64,000 nucleotides of DNA from assembly GCF_964355755.1 (NCBI RefSeq), contig NC_092674.1, forward strand, positions 29,562,001-29,626,000, read 5' to 3'. Source of the DNA: Antedon mediterranea (lineage: Eukaryota > Echinodermata > Crinoidea > Comatulida > Antedonidae). The position numbers and the translations under genes are program-made. Positions 12,850 through 32,570 of the stretch are shown here, piece after piece. The first letter of the stretch is position 1. Each line of letters begins with the position of its first letter. The notes below the pieces were generated by a model. The model was not told where the DNA came from, searched no databases, and saw only the letters and a program-made list of their open reading frames with translations.

Positions 12850-13115
12850 CTGGATTTATATAGAGCGCATAATGTTGTGAAACCTCTAAGCGCTGAACAT
12901 TATTACCCCGGTCATTTTTGCATCAAACACGTATGGAAACATACACCCATAATGCAGCTAGTAATCAGCGCAAAGTTGTGTCTTGACCTACCCATTTATA
13001 CACCTGGGTGGAGAGAGTATCTTGCCTAAGGATATAAGCAATGCGGCAGAGTTGGATTCGAACCGCGATCTCACGATCAGTAATCCAACGTCCAACACAC
13101 TGCGCCACACACCCT
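12850..13115 (-). mobile_element. tRNA-derived SINE
   Basis: On the minus strand 13112-13042 is a tRNA-like head with an A-box-like TGGCGCAGTGTGTTGG and a perfect B box GGTTCGAATCC (13064-13054). The body follows (GCGCTGATTACTAGCTGCAT, CCATACGTGTTTGATGC). There is no good cloverleaf anticodon arm, so this is a SINE and not a tRNA gene. A body fragment recurs at 775-890. It sits directly downstream of cathepsin O. Confidence 0.75.
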
Positions 13116-14160
13116 TACACCTTTAAACATTATAGGTCATAAGCACTATATTCATTAAGAGTGTGTACCTACCCATGAGTAGAGTAAAGTGACACGTAAT
13201 AGAGTGTAGCCAGTCAAGTTTTACAGCTTGGTGTTTAACAAATGAAAATAAAAATAGATTATATTATAGCGGTAGAACTTCCAGTTAGACAACATTAATT
13301 ATTGATGCAATTGTGAAGGTACACAACTGAAACTAATATTACTTAAAGCCAATTTACACAGACAAGCGGTAACGGTCATAAAAATATGTTATGTTATTCC
13401 TTATGACCATTTACACAAAGTGCGAGTAGTAAATTGAAAAGAAAAATTATAGTAACCAGAATTATAATGTAAATATACAGTATTAGTAGACAGAAAGATG
13501 AGGGGAAAAAAGTGAAAAGTTTCCAATATTTTAAAATTGGACATGATATATTTGATAATTTCTTATTGAAATCATTTTTTAGTCACATAGTGAGTTGTCA
13601 CATATAAAGATTTACAATTAAAATTGTCAAAAATACCGTATTTATTCAAAATAAAGGTAGTAAAGGTATAGACTTTTTTTTGTACACCATAACCACTTTT
13701 TTGATACAATATTTAACCCAGTTTGATACAAGGCAAGCATGTTAACCTCTATCAAATTTGGTTATTCCTATATGATAAATATGAACAATGAAAACATGAA
13801 ACATCACCACAAAATCTCTATGAGAATACAATGTGTTATTATTTATTAAGGCCACTTGTAGGACCAAAATATTATTTTGACCCAGTACAAAAAACAATGT
13901 TCAAAGTGTTCGAATTAACTAGAAAGTGCATCAATGATTATGCACTTCTTTAAAATTAAATTTTCCATTAAACAAGCACTAAGGTATTATAATTACAGTA
14001 TTCCCTTACTACTGTATAACAAGCCAAATATACAAATATAATGGTAAAGTTAAACCCTGTTCTCCTACACTAGTACTGTAAATTAGAAATGCATACAAAA
14101 CAAACAAAATATTTACAATCTATAGGTCTCTATACAAAGATCTTTTAAATTACATATAAT
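13116..14160. other. Intergenic, nothing recognised
   Basis: AT-rich DNA between the convergent cathepsin O and TDO genes. It probably includes the cathepsin O 3' flank. No ORF, RNA gene or element could be supported. Confidence 0.6.
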
Positions 14161-14164
14161 TTAA

Positions 14165-14445
14165 TATATTTTTTTACACAATAATGACTTGTTTTTTACA
14201 TGATGACCTTTTTTGCATGACGACCTGTTTACATGATGACCTTTTCTTTACACAATGACTTGTTTTTACATGATGACCTTTTCTTTGCATGATGACCTGT
14301 TTTTACATGACTTTTTCTTTACACAATAACTTGTTTTTTACATGACATGTTTTTACATGTTGACCTTTTATTTACACAATGACTTGTTTATACATGATGA
14401 CCTTTTCTATACATGATGACCTGTTTTTACATGTTTTACTTGATG
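14165..14445. repeat. Minisatellite, ~37-bp unit
   Basis: Irregular tandem copies alternating ACATGATGACCTTTTCTTT and ACACAATGACTTGTTTTT, about 7 units with indels. Confidence 0.85.
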
Positions 14446-15520
14446 GCCTAACACAATACAAGAGGCAACTAAATCAAAAATTGTAACTACCTAATTCAGG
14501 AGCTGCAGAAAGGCTGCAGTCTAAATAGAAATTGACGTTAACAACGGCAACTAAATTGCATTTATAACAGTCCTTGTACTGTGTGTTTATTTGCTACAAT
14601 GATCTCTGTACAACTTACATAATTACAACTACATAAATTAACACAGCACAGAACAAATTTTAAACTGCCCAGTGATATACTAATTCAGAACCTATCTCCT
14701 TGATATGTAAATGTCCAAATCATTAGACCAATTGGATAGCGACCTTATATATTTGCAACTGAATTAAACGTAGATCTTCAGGCTACTTGTACTTTGGTAC
14801 TTTTTCAACCTAGTCTAAAGATATATGGCGATCGAGCCTTTGTGGTTGCAGCTCCGAAACTCTAGAAAAATATTCTTAATTTTATTAAAAGTCACCTTCA
14901 ATCAAAGTTTTTAAAAATCTTTTAAAAACACACCTTTTTTTTTCTTTGTATTCAATCCGATATCTCTTAATCTCATTAAATAAAAAATCTAATTGCTTTC
15001 GGACAATATGCTGATTGATAAAAGTGCTATATAAATATGATAATAACTCTATCTAAAATAAATAATGAAATAAAAAATTAGGAACAACAAATATATATTG
15101 TTTCCTCGATATAAAAACTAGAATACAACCAACTAAAATCTGGACACCCATATTTGGAAAAAAGTTTTATTTTATTTAAAACTTTCTTTGATTATCCTGA
15201 TTCAATTATGTAGTTTTATATTTGTGTGTCATTTTGTTTATATTTTGAACCACATAAATCAAATATAAAATCAAATATATTTATTTTCTATTGCTGGTAC
15301 ACATTAAAAGTAAGTGGCTGGCTAAACTGTATTTTAGATGAGATTGCATAAATGTCACATAAATTGTGCCCTAATTACCATTAATATTAACATATATGTT
15401 TAGGGTCTCGCAGTAAATTAGGTTCGATAAAAGGCAACGACTAATTTATAGTTTAAATACACAATTCATTTTTTTTTATATACACAATGTATGACAATCC
15501 ATTAATGGATCAGTGGAGTG
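14446..15520. other. Intergenic / TDO 3' flank with a retroelement tail
   Basis: 14860-15055 reads like the degraded 3' end of a non-LTR element: a decoded FKxxLKTHLF-like stretch followed by GTGCTATATAAATATGATAA. The remainder is AT-rich without recognisable content and includes the TDO 3' UTR. Confidence 0.35.
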
Positions 15521-22246
<6,726 letters not shown>

Positions 22247-23293
22247 ATTAAAATGTGTGTTTTAATTTAGCGAAGTTTTTTCTTGTTGCCCCTTGTTGTC
22301 GGATCAATACTCAATGAATGAATGGCGTATGAAAAATACGATATGTTTATTCATGTCGAACAATTGGACATTGGCCAATAAAATTCCTTTATTTAGCCGC
22401 GCCTCCAAATGGGACCCAGTGAAGCATGGAGGTATAAAATAGCTATTTTTATACCTTACACCTTACTCCATGAATGAAGCGTTTCATATAAACATTTGAT
22501 TTTATTTCAATATTTTAATTTGCAGCTTGTACTTTATTTTATTACTATCACAAAATACGGGTATAACTTTATGATTTAAGATTTAGGGCGATAGTATGGT
22601 AGTGACCGAAAAAAGATATTGGAATGACTGAAACCATACAAAAGACAACGCAGTTTGCGTTTTATATCCCAAATAGAAACGAATGACGCGTTTCAGGTAC
22701 ACATGGAAGAAGCTCTCTAAAATTATTACGACGACAAAACAAAAGTCCACCTTGAAAACGAGAGGGAAACGATATTTTGTTTATTTATAATACTATGTAC
22801 TTAAAGGTATATTATACAAATGTTAAATATATATACATCGAATTGCTACTTTAAACTGTTTACAGTAGCAAAGTTTAGGCCCACCCAATCTAACAGGCAG
22901 AAAGGGATAGCTCATCCGCCTATTATGCCCTACTACTAGCTAGGCCGCACTTGCCTAAATTTTAGGCTAAAGTCTTAGTTAGGGCCTACTCCACAAAATT
23001 CAAATTTACCGCCTCGCTGCGGCCAATCGACTCCTAATACAGTACTGCAGTAAAAAAGCTGCTTAGGCCTAGCATTTCGTTAACTAGGTCTAGGCCTAGA
23101 AAGATAATTGTGGGTAAAAAATAAAATAGAAAAATATTAATTTTCTTTTTTTAAATAATTGTACATAAAAATCGTGATTTTATTTAAATTTGTTTATGTT
23201 ATGACTTTTTAATTTTAAAGTTCTAATAATAAATCTAGGCCTATCTACAACTTTATTATAGGGAACAGCGGATAATCAGTGTTTTTGTATTCA
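22247..23293. promoter_or_regulatory. Shared upstream interval between divergent TDO and DDIAS
   Basis: The two start codons face away from each other 1,047 bp apart, so this interval must hold both 5' UTRs and promoters. No clear TATA box or CpG-island signature was identified. It includes several TAGGCCTA words (about 23065-23095 and 23235). Confidence 0.5.
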
Positions 23294-26200
23294 ATGGGTG
23301 AAGGACGTTGCATCATATTGGCTACGGTCCTAAAGGTTCATAATGCTGTTCCGTTGTATCCTTACTGTCAACGGTGCTACTCAAAACTGGAATTGAAATC
23401 AAAGAAAATATTGTAAGATATAAAAAGAGCAGCAGACTATACACATGTACTTGTTATGTGCGTAAGCTATCAAGTTAGATAGCTCCATGCTTCTTATACT
23501 CAATTGAATAATATACAAATAATGAATGTTTATGAGTGCAATGGTACAAATAATGGCACGAGGTGAATGATGAAAGGTTATATCAACGAGGCAAAGCCGA
23601 GTTGATATAACCTTTCATCATTCACCAAGTGCCATTATTTGTACCATTACACGAATACAAAACATTCATTATTTGTTTTATATAACATCTAGACGTTTTT
23701 TTTTCGTACACAAAAATGTTTCAAAAAGTACTATTTAACGATCGTTGAATAGTGCGTACTATTGCACGCCATGTGACCCACATTCGTCCAATCAAATGAC
23801 AGGAATTTATATAGGTGTTATATAACATTCAACATTTTACACTGTATTTTTAAAATATTTAATCATGTCAGATCATGCAGGGGATTACTCCATTCCAAAG
23901 TTAAAACAAATGGATATCAAAACACATACAGTCCATCAGCTATCTGATTACCATTACATAGCAATACCAATTGGGAACCGAAACAACAAAAATAACACTG
24001 TACAAATCATTATAGAAATACCCTATGCAGAGCTAGGTTATGTATTATCATTGTATCATACTGAATACTGAAATGCTTTATTTAGTGTCCATCATCATCA
24101 TAAAATAACAACAGAAATTCTTCTTGAAGATTGACAATTATTAGTACAATAATAAATAAATATATAATATAATATATTACAGTAAGTACACACACATAAT
24201 TGCACAAAAAATATAAGTTATGAAACACGGTGTGAAAAAAGACTAAAGGTATTAAAATTGAATAGGATTCAGGAGATTAGATTCATACTTAAAATATTTG
24301 CATATAAATGAAAATTAGAACATGTAGCAAGTCCCTTGCCTTCCATAACAAATCATAACTCTTCCCACAATTCTTATTTAAGGTGGCAGTGTAACCAGTG
24401 TTCAAATAAGGTGAAAGACGCGGAAGTTAACTATCGTTTTCGTCTTTCCATGACAATTGGAGATACGCAGGGTGTAGCAGACTTGTGTGTATTTGGACAG
24501 CACTTGCATTCTATATTTGGATCAACTGCGAATACATTTCAAAAGTAATAGTTATAGATTTAAATTTGTTAATATTCATTATATTATCCAACTGTTGTAG
24601 TTGACTCTAGCTGTTGTAACACTGTAATACAGTAGAACCCATTTCTAATAAGGTTCCATTTTTCCTGTAAATCGAACAAGGAGGATATAATGTTTTAACA
24701 CTACATGTAAAACTCATATTCAGTGGGCAGCCATATTAAGGGGACACTTTTTTGGGTCGTGAATGTGTCCCCTTATTAGAGGTTCTACTTTAAAACTCCA
24801 TTTCTAGCCAGCGATTCGGTGCGCGTATAAAATAAATAATTATTTTACATTTTATTCATCCACAGATATTTGAAACACGTTGAAGATTCGCATCTTGATA
24901 TCGATATCAACTCTCTTCTTCAAGCAGCAGAATCTAACAGCCTAATTGGAAATCAATTCTACTTTGGTATTAATATTGCTCAAAAGTATTCTAAATATCA
25001 AATCAAAGGGCTTAACGATCTTGTTGAACATTATTCAAAAGTTAATAAAAGTATTGTAGCTTGCCAAGCTATAGAGCCATTTCAAAGCTCACAAAATATG
25101 AACATCTTGCAATATCTAAAACACAGTATCCATTGTCTTACAAAAGCTATCATAGCGCCCTCATGTTCATCAGCTTTGTGCTTCTGTAAGTGCAGTGAAG
25201 AGACTCGTAGAAAGCAATCTTTTAGGAAAAGTAATTCTTTCATCTGTAGCGCAGAATCCACACGATCAAACACGCAACAAAAACTATCAAACAAAAAAAC
25301 AAACTCGCTTGCAATTAGTTATGAAGAATCTTTTCAAAAGACTCTTAGCCAGCAATCAACAGCATCAAATGCCGTTCACCAAAGTTTCATAAAAGGTATA
25401 CATGTACAACCTGATGATGAACTTTGTACCCAATCTTTTAAAAATGATAATATCGAAACTGTTAATTTAACCGACAATGATGAAAATAAATATTTCAACA
25501 AAGACAGAACAGTTGAAACTTGCATAGATGTACACCAGGATTGTGAACCTGCCATCTTCCCAAATGACCTGCCATTCTCTGAAGATCTTGAGATGTTTCT
25601 GCAGAAGGTTGATGCCAAGCATGCACTAGAGAATGCACAGAGTCACGTTCAAAGATCAATAAAAAAGATAAAACCAAATCAAAAGCTTTCAAACGCTTCA
25701 ATAAGTGAAGACAAAGATCAAAACAAAACATCGGACAATTTATCGAAACATCATTCAAAAGATTCTAAAGAAGAGCATGTTGATCTTCTTCCTGTTAATG
25801 TTTCTCCGATTAAGAATTCTGACCCCACTAACGAAAGTTATCTTAATGAATTACCATTTTCAGAAGAATTAGAGTTATATTTTCAGGATTTAGAAAATAC
25901 TGAATCTCCTCTTCCTGTCAAAGTCTTGTCTAAATGTACTACAGAATATGTTGATTTAGCTGGAAGGGAAAACCAGCAAACATGCAGTAGTAAACCAGTA
26001 TCGATTGGACATGTATCAAATCTGAAAAGAAGATTAAGTAGTTATAGGATGGTAGAGCCATGTGGTTACTCTACACCTATACATCCTGGTTCGCCAAAAT
26101 ATAAAGATATACTTAGAAAGACCTCGTTGAAAGATTGCCATAAGATTAATTTAAATACAAAAGCAAACCAAATTGGTGATAATAAGGTTGGTGGGAATTT

Positions 26201-26822
26201 AAGTTTTACCTCAGAGGGCGACGTTCGGATGCGCACGCCTGCAGATTGTTCTCCAGATTTGTTCTCATCACAGAATAGTAGCGTGTTTGCGTCGGGTAGC
26301 AAATCTGTAAAGAAAACTAGATCCCTATCAAAAGACCTAATGGAGAAGATGTTGAAATTAAAACAAACTGAAACTCACAGACACGATAGCAAAATGAAAC
26401 CTAATTCTTTACCCCAAAAAACTGATGGTATGAACAACTCCGATATCTTCACCCAACCATTATTTGATTCCCCTAATGAGATCTGCTCCATTTCCTTTGG
26501 AACCAATAAAATTCCAACAAACTTGAAAAGGAATCTATCAATACACAACTTTCCAAAAGAAGAACATAGTCTCAAAGAAGTAAAACATTCTAGCCAAAGA
26601 GAGGTTCTAGAACCTTTATCTAATCAGCTGTCTACCCCAGATCTTTTTTCACAATCATTTTGCCATAGTAAGTCTAGAATTTTTAATAACTTTGATGGAA
26701 GTCCAGATTTATTTTCTTCATGGTGTGAGACTAGTGAGGCAATTGACAATAATAGTTTGGTGAAATATTTTAAAACCGATAATTCCTTAAGCATACAGTT
26801 GTTTTCGGAGGATAGCGATTAA
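23294..26822 (+). CDS. DDIAS: DDIAS (DNA damage-induced apoptosis suppressor, noxin) homologue, complete
   Basis: Three exons, 23294-23412, 24383-24544 and 24866-26822, join in phase to give 745 aa. The N-terminus (MGEGRCIILATVLKVHNAVP) and a zinc ribbon CxxC-X14-CxxC (Cys25, 28, 43, 46) are followed by an RPA1-C-like OB-fold (YRFRLSMTIGD, VADLCVFGQHLHSIFG, FYFGIN, SIVACQAIEP), as in vertebrate DDIAS. The long last exon is disordered. It carries two LPFSE motifs (DLPFSEDLEMFLQKV, ELPFSEELELYFQDL; human has one recognisable copy) and repeated S/TPDLFS motifs. Known role of the family: supports survival after DNA damage, probably through single-strand DNA or replication-linked functions. An AATAAATAAAG near 27193 is a candidate poly(A) signal, and the end of this 3' region begins the duplicated unit. 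Confidence 0.88.
23515..23676. mobile_element. Long palindromic MITE in DDIAS intron 1
   Basis: Arms of about 70 bp (CAAATAATGAATGTTTATGA.. and its inverse) with the central GTGAATGATGAAAGGTTATA pairing almost perfectly around a 13-base loop (GAGGCAAAGCCGA). Non-coding. Confidence 0.85.
23865..24071 (+). other. 68-codon intronic ORF of uncertain status
   Basis: ATG-initiated ORF (MSDHAGDYSIPKLKQ...) inside DDIAS intron 1, downstream of a TATATAACATTCAACA sequence. There is no recognisable domain, and the surrounding sequence looks repeat-derived. It may be a decayed element ORF or chance; it is not part of DDIAS by phase. Confidence 0.2.
24630..24790. mobile_element. Short TIR element, TA target site (DDIAS intron 2)
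   Basis: CAGTAGAACCCATTTCTAAT at the left and CCTTATTAGAGGTTCTACT at the right are inverted repeats, with TA flanking both. About 160 bp, Tc1/mariner-like MITE. Confidence 0.75.
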
Positions 26823-27330
26823 ATCGTTTGCCATAATTTTGAGAATAATGCTAGGCTAGTGCCAAAAGATCCAAATATTGTGCCTATCTTCCGGGGGGTG
26901 GGTGTTAGGGGATCGTAATTTTTTTGCATAAAGAACATCACAAGTGGTATGGGTTCAATCAACAGTACACTTTATTGGCCAACTGGCCCATTGTACCCAT
27001 CTGGGGTTCTACTTTAGGTTCAGAAAGGGTATACTATGAGTTTACATAGGTGAAAGCTGATGAAGTCAGAAATATTTTGAAATTTATTTATATATAATAT
27101 GGTATAGCAATGTGAAAATGCAAATAATTTGTTTTTGTGAATACATTTCAATGTTACAATATGAATTATGTGTGTTTATGAATGTACTTTGGAATAAATA
27201 AAGATGTAATAATAAATATATTTTTGTTTAATTTATTTTACAGGTACGATGATGGTATTGAACAAAATATTGCAAATTGTAAACAAAATCTATAAAAGGT
27301 TCTTAACAATTATTCTAAGTTTCAGTTCTT

Positions 27331-27434
27331 AAGCTCTGTAATGTGTCCATGAACACGATGATGTCATATCACTACCATATTTGGGCACATCATACTTTTT
27401 TGTCACATAAAGTTTGATAGTGTAGACAGAGCTT
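27331..27434. mobile_element. MITE (TA-flanked palindromic family)
   Basis: Truncated copy: AAGCTCTGTAATGTGTCCAT at the left, AAAGTTTGATAGTGTAGACA at the right. Its duplication partner is at 51815-51923, so it predates the segmental duplication. Confidence 0.8.
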
Positions 27435-27640
27435 TACACATTTTATAAGCTAGAACTTAAAAACATGGGTTGAATGGATAAATACAAATTAATTAAATAA
27501 ATTTTAATAAAATATTACATAAATATATAGACATTACATATTTGCACAAATAATACTGAATATATAAAATTATTTGCCTTTATCAGAAACAAAACTGAAT
27601 GCAAGCAAACCTGTAATCATTGAGTTTTGAAAATAACATA

Positions 27641-28573
27641 GTCGAGAACGGTGTTAAACGGGATCGTACATTGATGTTATTTGTTGTATATTGTTAAGTT
27701 TATCCTATTCTTTATCCTCGACCCTCTTTTTAGTCCGAAAATCTATCACCATCTCTTTGGTTTTTGAAACGTTCAATTCCAAATAATTTAAATCACAATA
27801 TTCAACAAATCGTTTAATTTCTGAAATATAAAAATGAAAATCATCATCCCCCCTGATTAACCCAATGAGGAGGAGGTTTGGTCATTGGATTAAGTCAGCG
27901 GTATAGACTGAAAATAGAAATGGAGCCAACACCGTACCCTGGGGTGCGCCTGTGTTTGTAAAAATTAATTCCGAGATGGCTCCTGTACTTAACTTAACAT
28001 ATTGACTACGATTTACAAGAAAATTATATATAAAGAATATTAGTGAGCGCGGGAGTTCCATATTAAACAATTTATAAATTAGAAGGTGAGGTTGGATAGT
28101 GTTGAAGGCGGAGCTAAAGTCATAATACATGATTCTCACAGAGTGACCGAATTTAGCTACGCCTTCAAGATGAGAGTATATCTTTTCGAGTTTAAGCAAT
28201 ATAGCATCTTCAGTATTTCGTGAACTTCTGTACGCGAATTGCAGTGGGTCTAAATATTGGGAGATTAACGGCTTTAACTTATTGAGGACAATCCCTTTCA
28301 CACACTTTCATAACAAGAGGTTAAAGCAATTGGTCTGAGGTCGTTCACACATTTTACACTATTCTTTTTCGGGACAGGAACTATACATGATTTTTTCCAA
28401 ATGTCGGGCAGTAAATTATTTAAGAAACAAACATTAAAAATGGTAGTAAAGATTCCAGCTAACTGTGAGGAAGATGTTTTAATAACTTTTGATAAGATAA
28501 AGTCCGGGTCAGTTGCTTTAGAAGCTTTGTGGTAAGAATTCTCAATAGTCAATTTGGTATATTGTATATACCT
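27641..28573 (-). mobile_element. FB4 remnant: one monomer, a dead reverse transcriptase and an FB right end
   Basis: 27641-27713 is a single minus-oriented monomer A (ATAGTCGAGAACGGTGTTAA ...). 28535-28573 is an FB-type right terminus (TTCTCAATAGTCAATTTGG, TATATTGTATATACCT). Between them is a minus-strand non-LTR reverse transcriptase fragment. The left end of the element is missing. The remnant replaces RAB30 exons 3-4 in this copy and breaks into exon 2. Confidence 0.75.
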
Positions 28574-28585
28574 GTTTTTTATCAT
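27720..28585 (-). pseudogene. Non-LTR retrotransposon reverse transcriptase fragment
   Basis: Two overlapping frames encode consecutive pieces of an RVT_1 domain. The upstream one has VPVPKKNSVKCVNDLRPIAL (fingers motif) and the downstream one has LQFAYRSSRNTEDAILL, YYDFSSAFNTIQPHLL and GAPQGTVLAPFLFSVYTADL. These are typical of CR1/Rex-like elements. A frameshift near 28300 and the loss of a readable YxDD box make it inactive. Decayed downstream residues (LNVSKTKEMVIDF-like) are visible in another frame. There is no endonuclease domain or complete 3' end. Confidence 0.9.
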
Positions 28586-28630
28586 AAAATCTACTCCTAT
28601 TGTTGCCCCTTGACCTGGTGGAAATAAACC
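28574..28630 (-). pseudogene. RAB30: Truncated RAB30 exon 2 (left copy)
   Basis: Encodes GLFPPGQGATIGVDFMIK with its AG acceptor intact, then runs straight into the FB4 right end where the functional copy continues TLQIGGDKVK. Exons 3 and 4 are absent, so this RAB30 copy cannot make a GTPase. Confidence 0.9.
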
Positions 28631-29067
28631 CTAAAAACAAACAATAATTTGAATAATTATTCATATTTATTAAAGATGTATTGTCTCCCAAACATGAAAA
28701 ATGAAGATTAATAAAATCACACTTTAAATATGCCAGTTTGCAGTTTTAATAAAGTTATTCACTTCTGTAAAAAAAAAAAAAATAATTCACTTTTAAAAAG
28801 ACAAAAGAAAAGGTTAAAGACCCCTTCCCTGCAATTTTGGACGTTTTTTGGAAAATAATACATATATACATCACTTTAAAACATTAAACCATGTCATTCC
28901 TTGTCTTAAATGTACGTTTTATGGTAAATTATGATAAAAAGTGAGAAACAATGCACTACCTAAGTAGCTCGCGGCGATCGACCTCTCGTGGACGGTCTTA
29001 GGCCTAGCCTAGCTAGACTTAGTTTTGTAGGCCTAGCTGGTAAACATCGATAACGTACGAACATCGT

Positions 29068-29075
29068 ACGCTAGC
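29068..29075. other. FB2 target-site duplication, left
   Basis: ACGCTAGC before the AGGTATAT end; identical to 37608-37615. Confidence 0.9.
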
Positions 29076-29439
29076 AGGTATATAAAATATACCAAATTGG
29101 CTAGTTGAGAATTCTCAACTATTACCGCAGTACACCTGTACGACGAAGCCTACCGGCATAATGGGATAGGCTGATTTCCTTGTTAACTTAAGGGGTCATT
29201 TAATTACTGAATTATGATTGGTAGTAAAGGAAATTTACTGGAATCCTATTGGATGGTAAGGTGGTAGTAGGACCATGTCCATCCCATTGCAGTAATAAAG
29301 TTGAGCCACCTGCGACCATTACAATGTCCTACCATGTTAATGTAGGAGTGGGGAAATGTTATGCTTACTACTGTTTCTTTTAATAATTTAGTACAATTAA
29401 TAAGAATAAAGAATACACTTAACAACAGGGCCTATACAA

Positions 29440-32400
29440 CAAATAACATTAATGTACGATGTAGTTTAACACTGTTCTCAACTATAGTCATTTTGGTATA
29501 CTTGAGCACATTGATAAAGAATAGGATAAACTTATCAATATACAACAAATAACATTAATGTACGATCCCGTTTAACACTGTTCTCAACTAGACTATAGCC
29601 ATTTTGGTGTACTTGAGCACAGTGATAAAGAATAGGATAAACTTAACAATATACAACAACAATGTACGATCCCGTTTAACACTGTTCTCAACTATAGTCA
29701 TTTTGGTATACTAGAGCACAGTGATAAAGAATAGGATAAACTTAACAATATAGGCCTACAACAAATAACATTAATGTACGATCCAGTTTACCACTGTTCT
29801 CAACTATAGTCATTTTGGTATACTTGAGCACAGTGATAAAGAATAGGATAAACTTAACAATATACAACAAATAACATCAATGTACGATCCCGTTTAACAC
29901 TGTTCTCAACTATAGTCATTTTGGTATACTTGAGCACAGTGATAAAGAATAGGATAAACTTAACAATATACAACAAATAACATTAATGTATGATCCCGTT
30001 TAACACTGTTCTCAACTATAATCATTTTGGTATACTTGAGCACAGTGATAAAGAATAGGATAAACTTAACAATATACAACAAATAACATTAATGTATGAT
30101 TCCGTTTAACACTGTTCTCAACTATAGTCATTTTGGTATACTTGAGCACAGTGATAAAGAATAGGATAAACTTAACAATATACAACAAATAACATCAATG
30201 TACGATCCCGTTTAACACTGTTCTCAACTATAGTCATTTTGGTATACTTGAGCACAGTGATAAAGAATAGGATAAACTTAACAATATACAACAAATAACA
30301 TCAATGTACGATCCCGTTTAACACTGTTCTCAACTATAGTCATTTTGGTATACTTGAGCACAGTGATAAAGAATAGGATAAACTTAACAATATACAACAA
30401 CAATGTACGATCCCGTTTAACACTGTTCTCAACTATAGTCATTTTGGTATACTTGAGCACAGTGATAAAGAATAGGATAAACTTAACAATATACAACAAA
30501 TAACATCAATGTACGATCCCGTTTAACACTGTTCTCAACTATAGTCATTTTGGTATACTTGAGCACAGTGATAAAGAATAGGATAAACTTAACAATATAC
30601 AACAAATAACATGATCCCGTTTAACACTGTTCTCAACTTTAGTCATTTTGGTATACTTGAGCACAGTGATAAAGAATAGGATAAACTTAACAATATACAA
30701 CAAATAACATTAATGTACGATCCCGTTTAACACTGTTCTCAACTATAGTCATTTTGGTATACTTGAGCACAGTGATAAAGAATAGGATAAACTTAACAAT
30801 ATACAACAAATAACATCAATGTACGATCCTGTTTAACACTGTTCTCAACTATAGTCATTTTGGTATACTTGAGCACAGTGATAAAGAATAGGATAAACTT
30901 AACAATATACAACAAATAACATCAATGTACGATCCCGTTTAACACTGTTCTCAACTATAGTCATTTTGGTATACTTGAGCACAGTGATAAAGAATAGGAT
31001 AAACTTAACAATATACAACAAATAACATCAATGTACGATCCCGTTTAACACTGTTCTCAACTATAGTCATTTTGGTATACTTGAGCACAGTGATAAAGAA
31101 TAGGATAAACTTAACAATATACAACAAATAACATTAATGTATGATCCCGTTTAACACTGTTCTCAACTATAGTCATTTTGGTATACTTGAGCACAGTGAT
31201 AAAGAATAGGATAAACTTAACAATATACAACAAATAACATTAATGTATGATCCCGTTTAACACTGTTCTCAACTTTAGTCATTTTGGTATACTTGAGCAC
31301 AGTGATAAAGAATAGGATAAACTTAACAATATACAACAAATAACATTAATGTACGATCCCGTTTAACACTGTTCTCAACTATAGTCATTTTGGTATACTT
31401 GAGCACAGTGATAAAGAATAGGATAAACTTAACAATATACAACAAATAACATCAATGTACGATCCTGTTTAACACTGTTCTCAACTATAGTCATTTTGGT
31501 ATACTTGAGCACAGTGATAAAGAATAGGATAAACTTAACAATATACAACAAATAACATTAATGTATGATCCCGTTTAACACTGTTCTCGACTATAGTCAT
31601 TTTGGTATACTTGAGCACAGTGATAAAGAATAGGATAAACTTAACAATATACAACAAATAACATGATCCCGTTTAACACTGTTCTCAACTATAGTCATTT
31701 TGGTATACTTGAGCACAGTGATAAAGAATAGGATAAACTTAACAATATACAACAAATAACATTAATGTATGATCCCGTTTAACACTGTTCTCGACTATAG
31801 TCATTTTGGTATACTTGAGCACAGTGATAAAGAATAGGATAAACTTAACAATATACAACAAATAACATTAATGTATGATCCCGTTTAACACTGTTCTCAA
31901 CTTTAGTCATTTTGGTATACTTGAGCACAGTGATAAAGAATAGGATAAACTTAACAATATACAACAAATAACATCAATGTACGATCCCGTTTAACACTGT
32001 TCTCAACTATAGTCATTTTGGTATAGTTGAGCACAGTGATAAAGAATAGGATAAACTTAACAATATACAACAAATAACATCAATGTACGATCCCGTTTAA
32101 CACTGTTCTCAACTATAGTCATTTTGGTATACTTGAGCACAGTGATAAAGAATAGGATAAACTTAACAATATACAACAAATAACATTAATGTACGATCCA
32201 GTTTAACACTGTTCTCAACTATAGTCATTTTGGTATACTTGAGAACAGTGATAAAGAATAGGATAAACTTAACAATATACAACAAATAACATTAATGTAC
32301 GATCCTGTTTAACACTGTTCTCAACTATAGTCATTTTGGTATACTTGAGCACAGTGATAAAGAATAGGATAAACTTAATAATATACAACAAATAACATTA

Positions 32401-32570
32401 ATGTACGATCCAGTTTACCACTGTTCTCAACTATAGTCATTTTGGTATACTTGAGCACAGTGATAAAGAATAGGATAAACTTAACAATATACAACAAATA
32501 AAATTAATGTATGATCCCGTTTAACACTGTTCTCAACTATAGTTATTTTCATATACTTGAGCACAGTGAT
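29440..32570 (+). repeat. FB2 array, monomer A, + orientation, ~29 copies
   Basis: Same 106-bp hairpin monomer as in FB1. One copy near 29750 carries an extra AGGCCT inside the spacer (CAATAT-AGGCCT-ACAAC). Confidence 0.95.

Noticed and set aside
13042-13112. Possible tRNA gene on the minus strand
   Set aside because: Good B box but no proper anticodon stem-loop, and it is fused to a SINE body.
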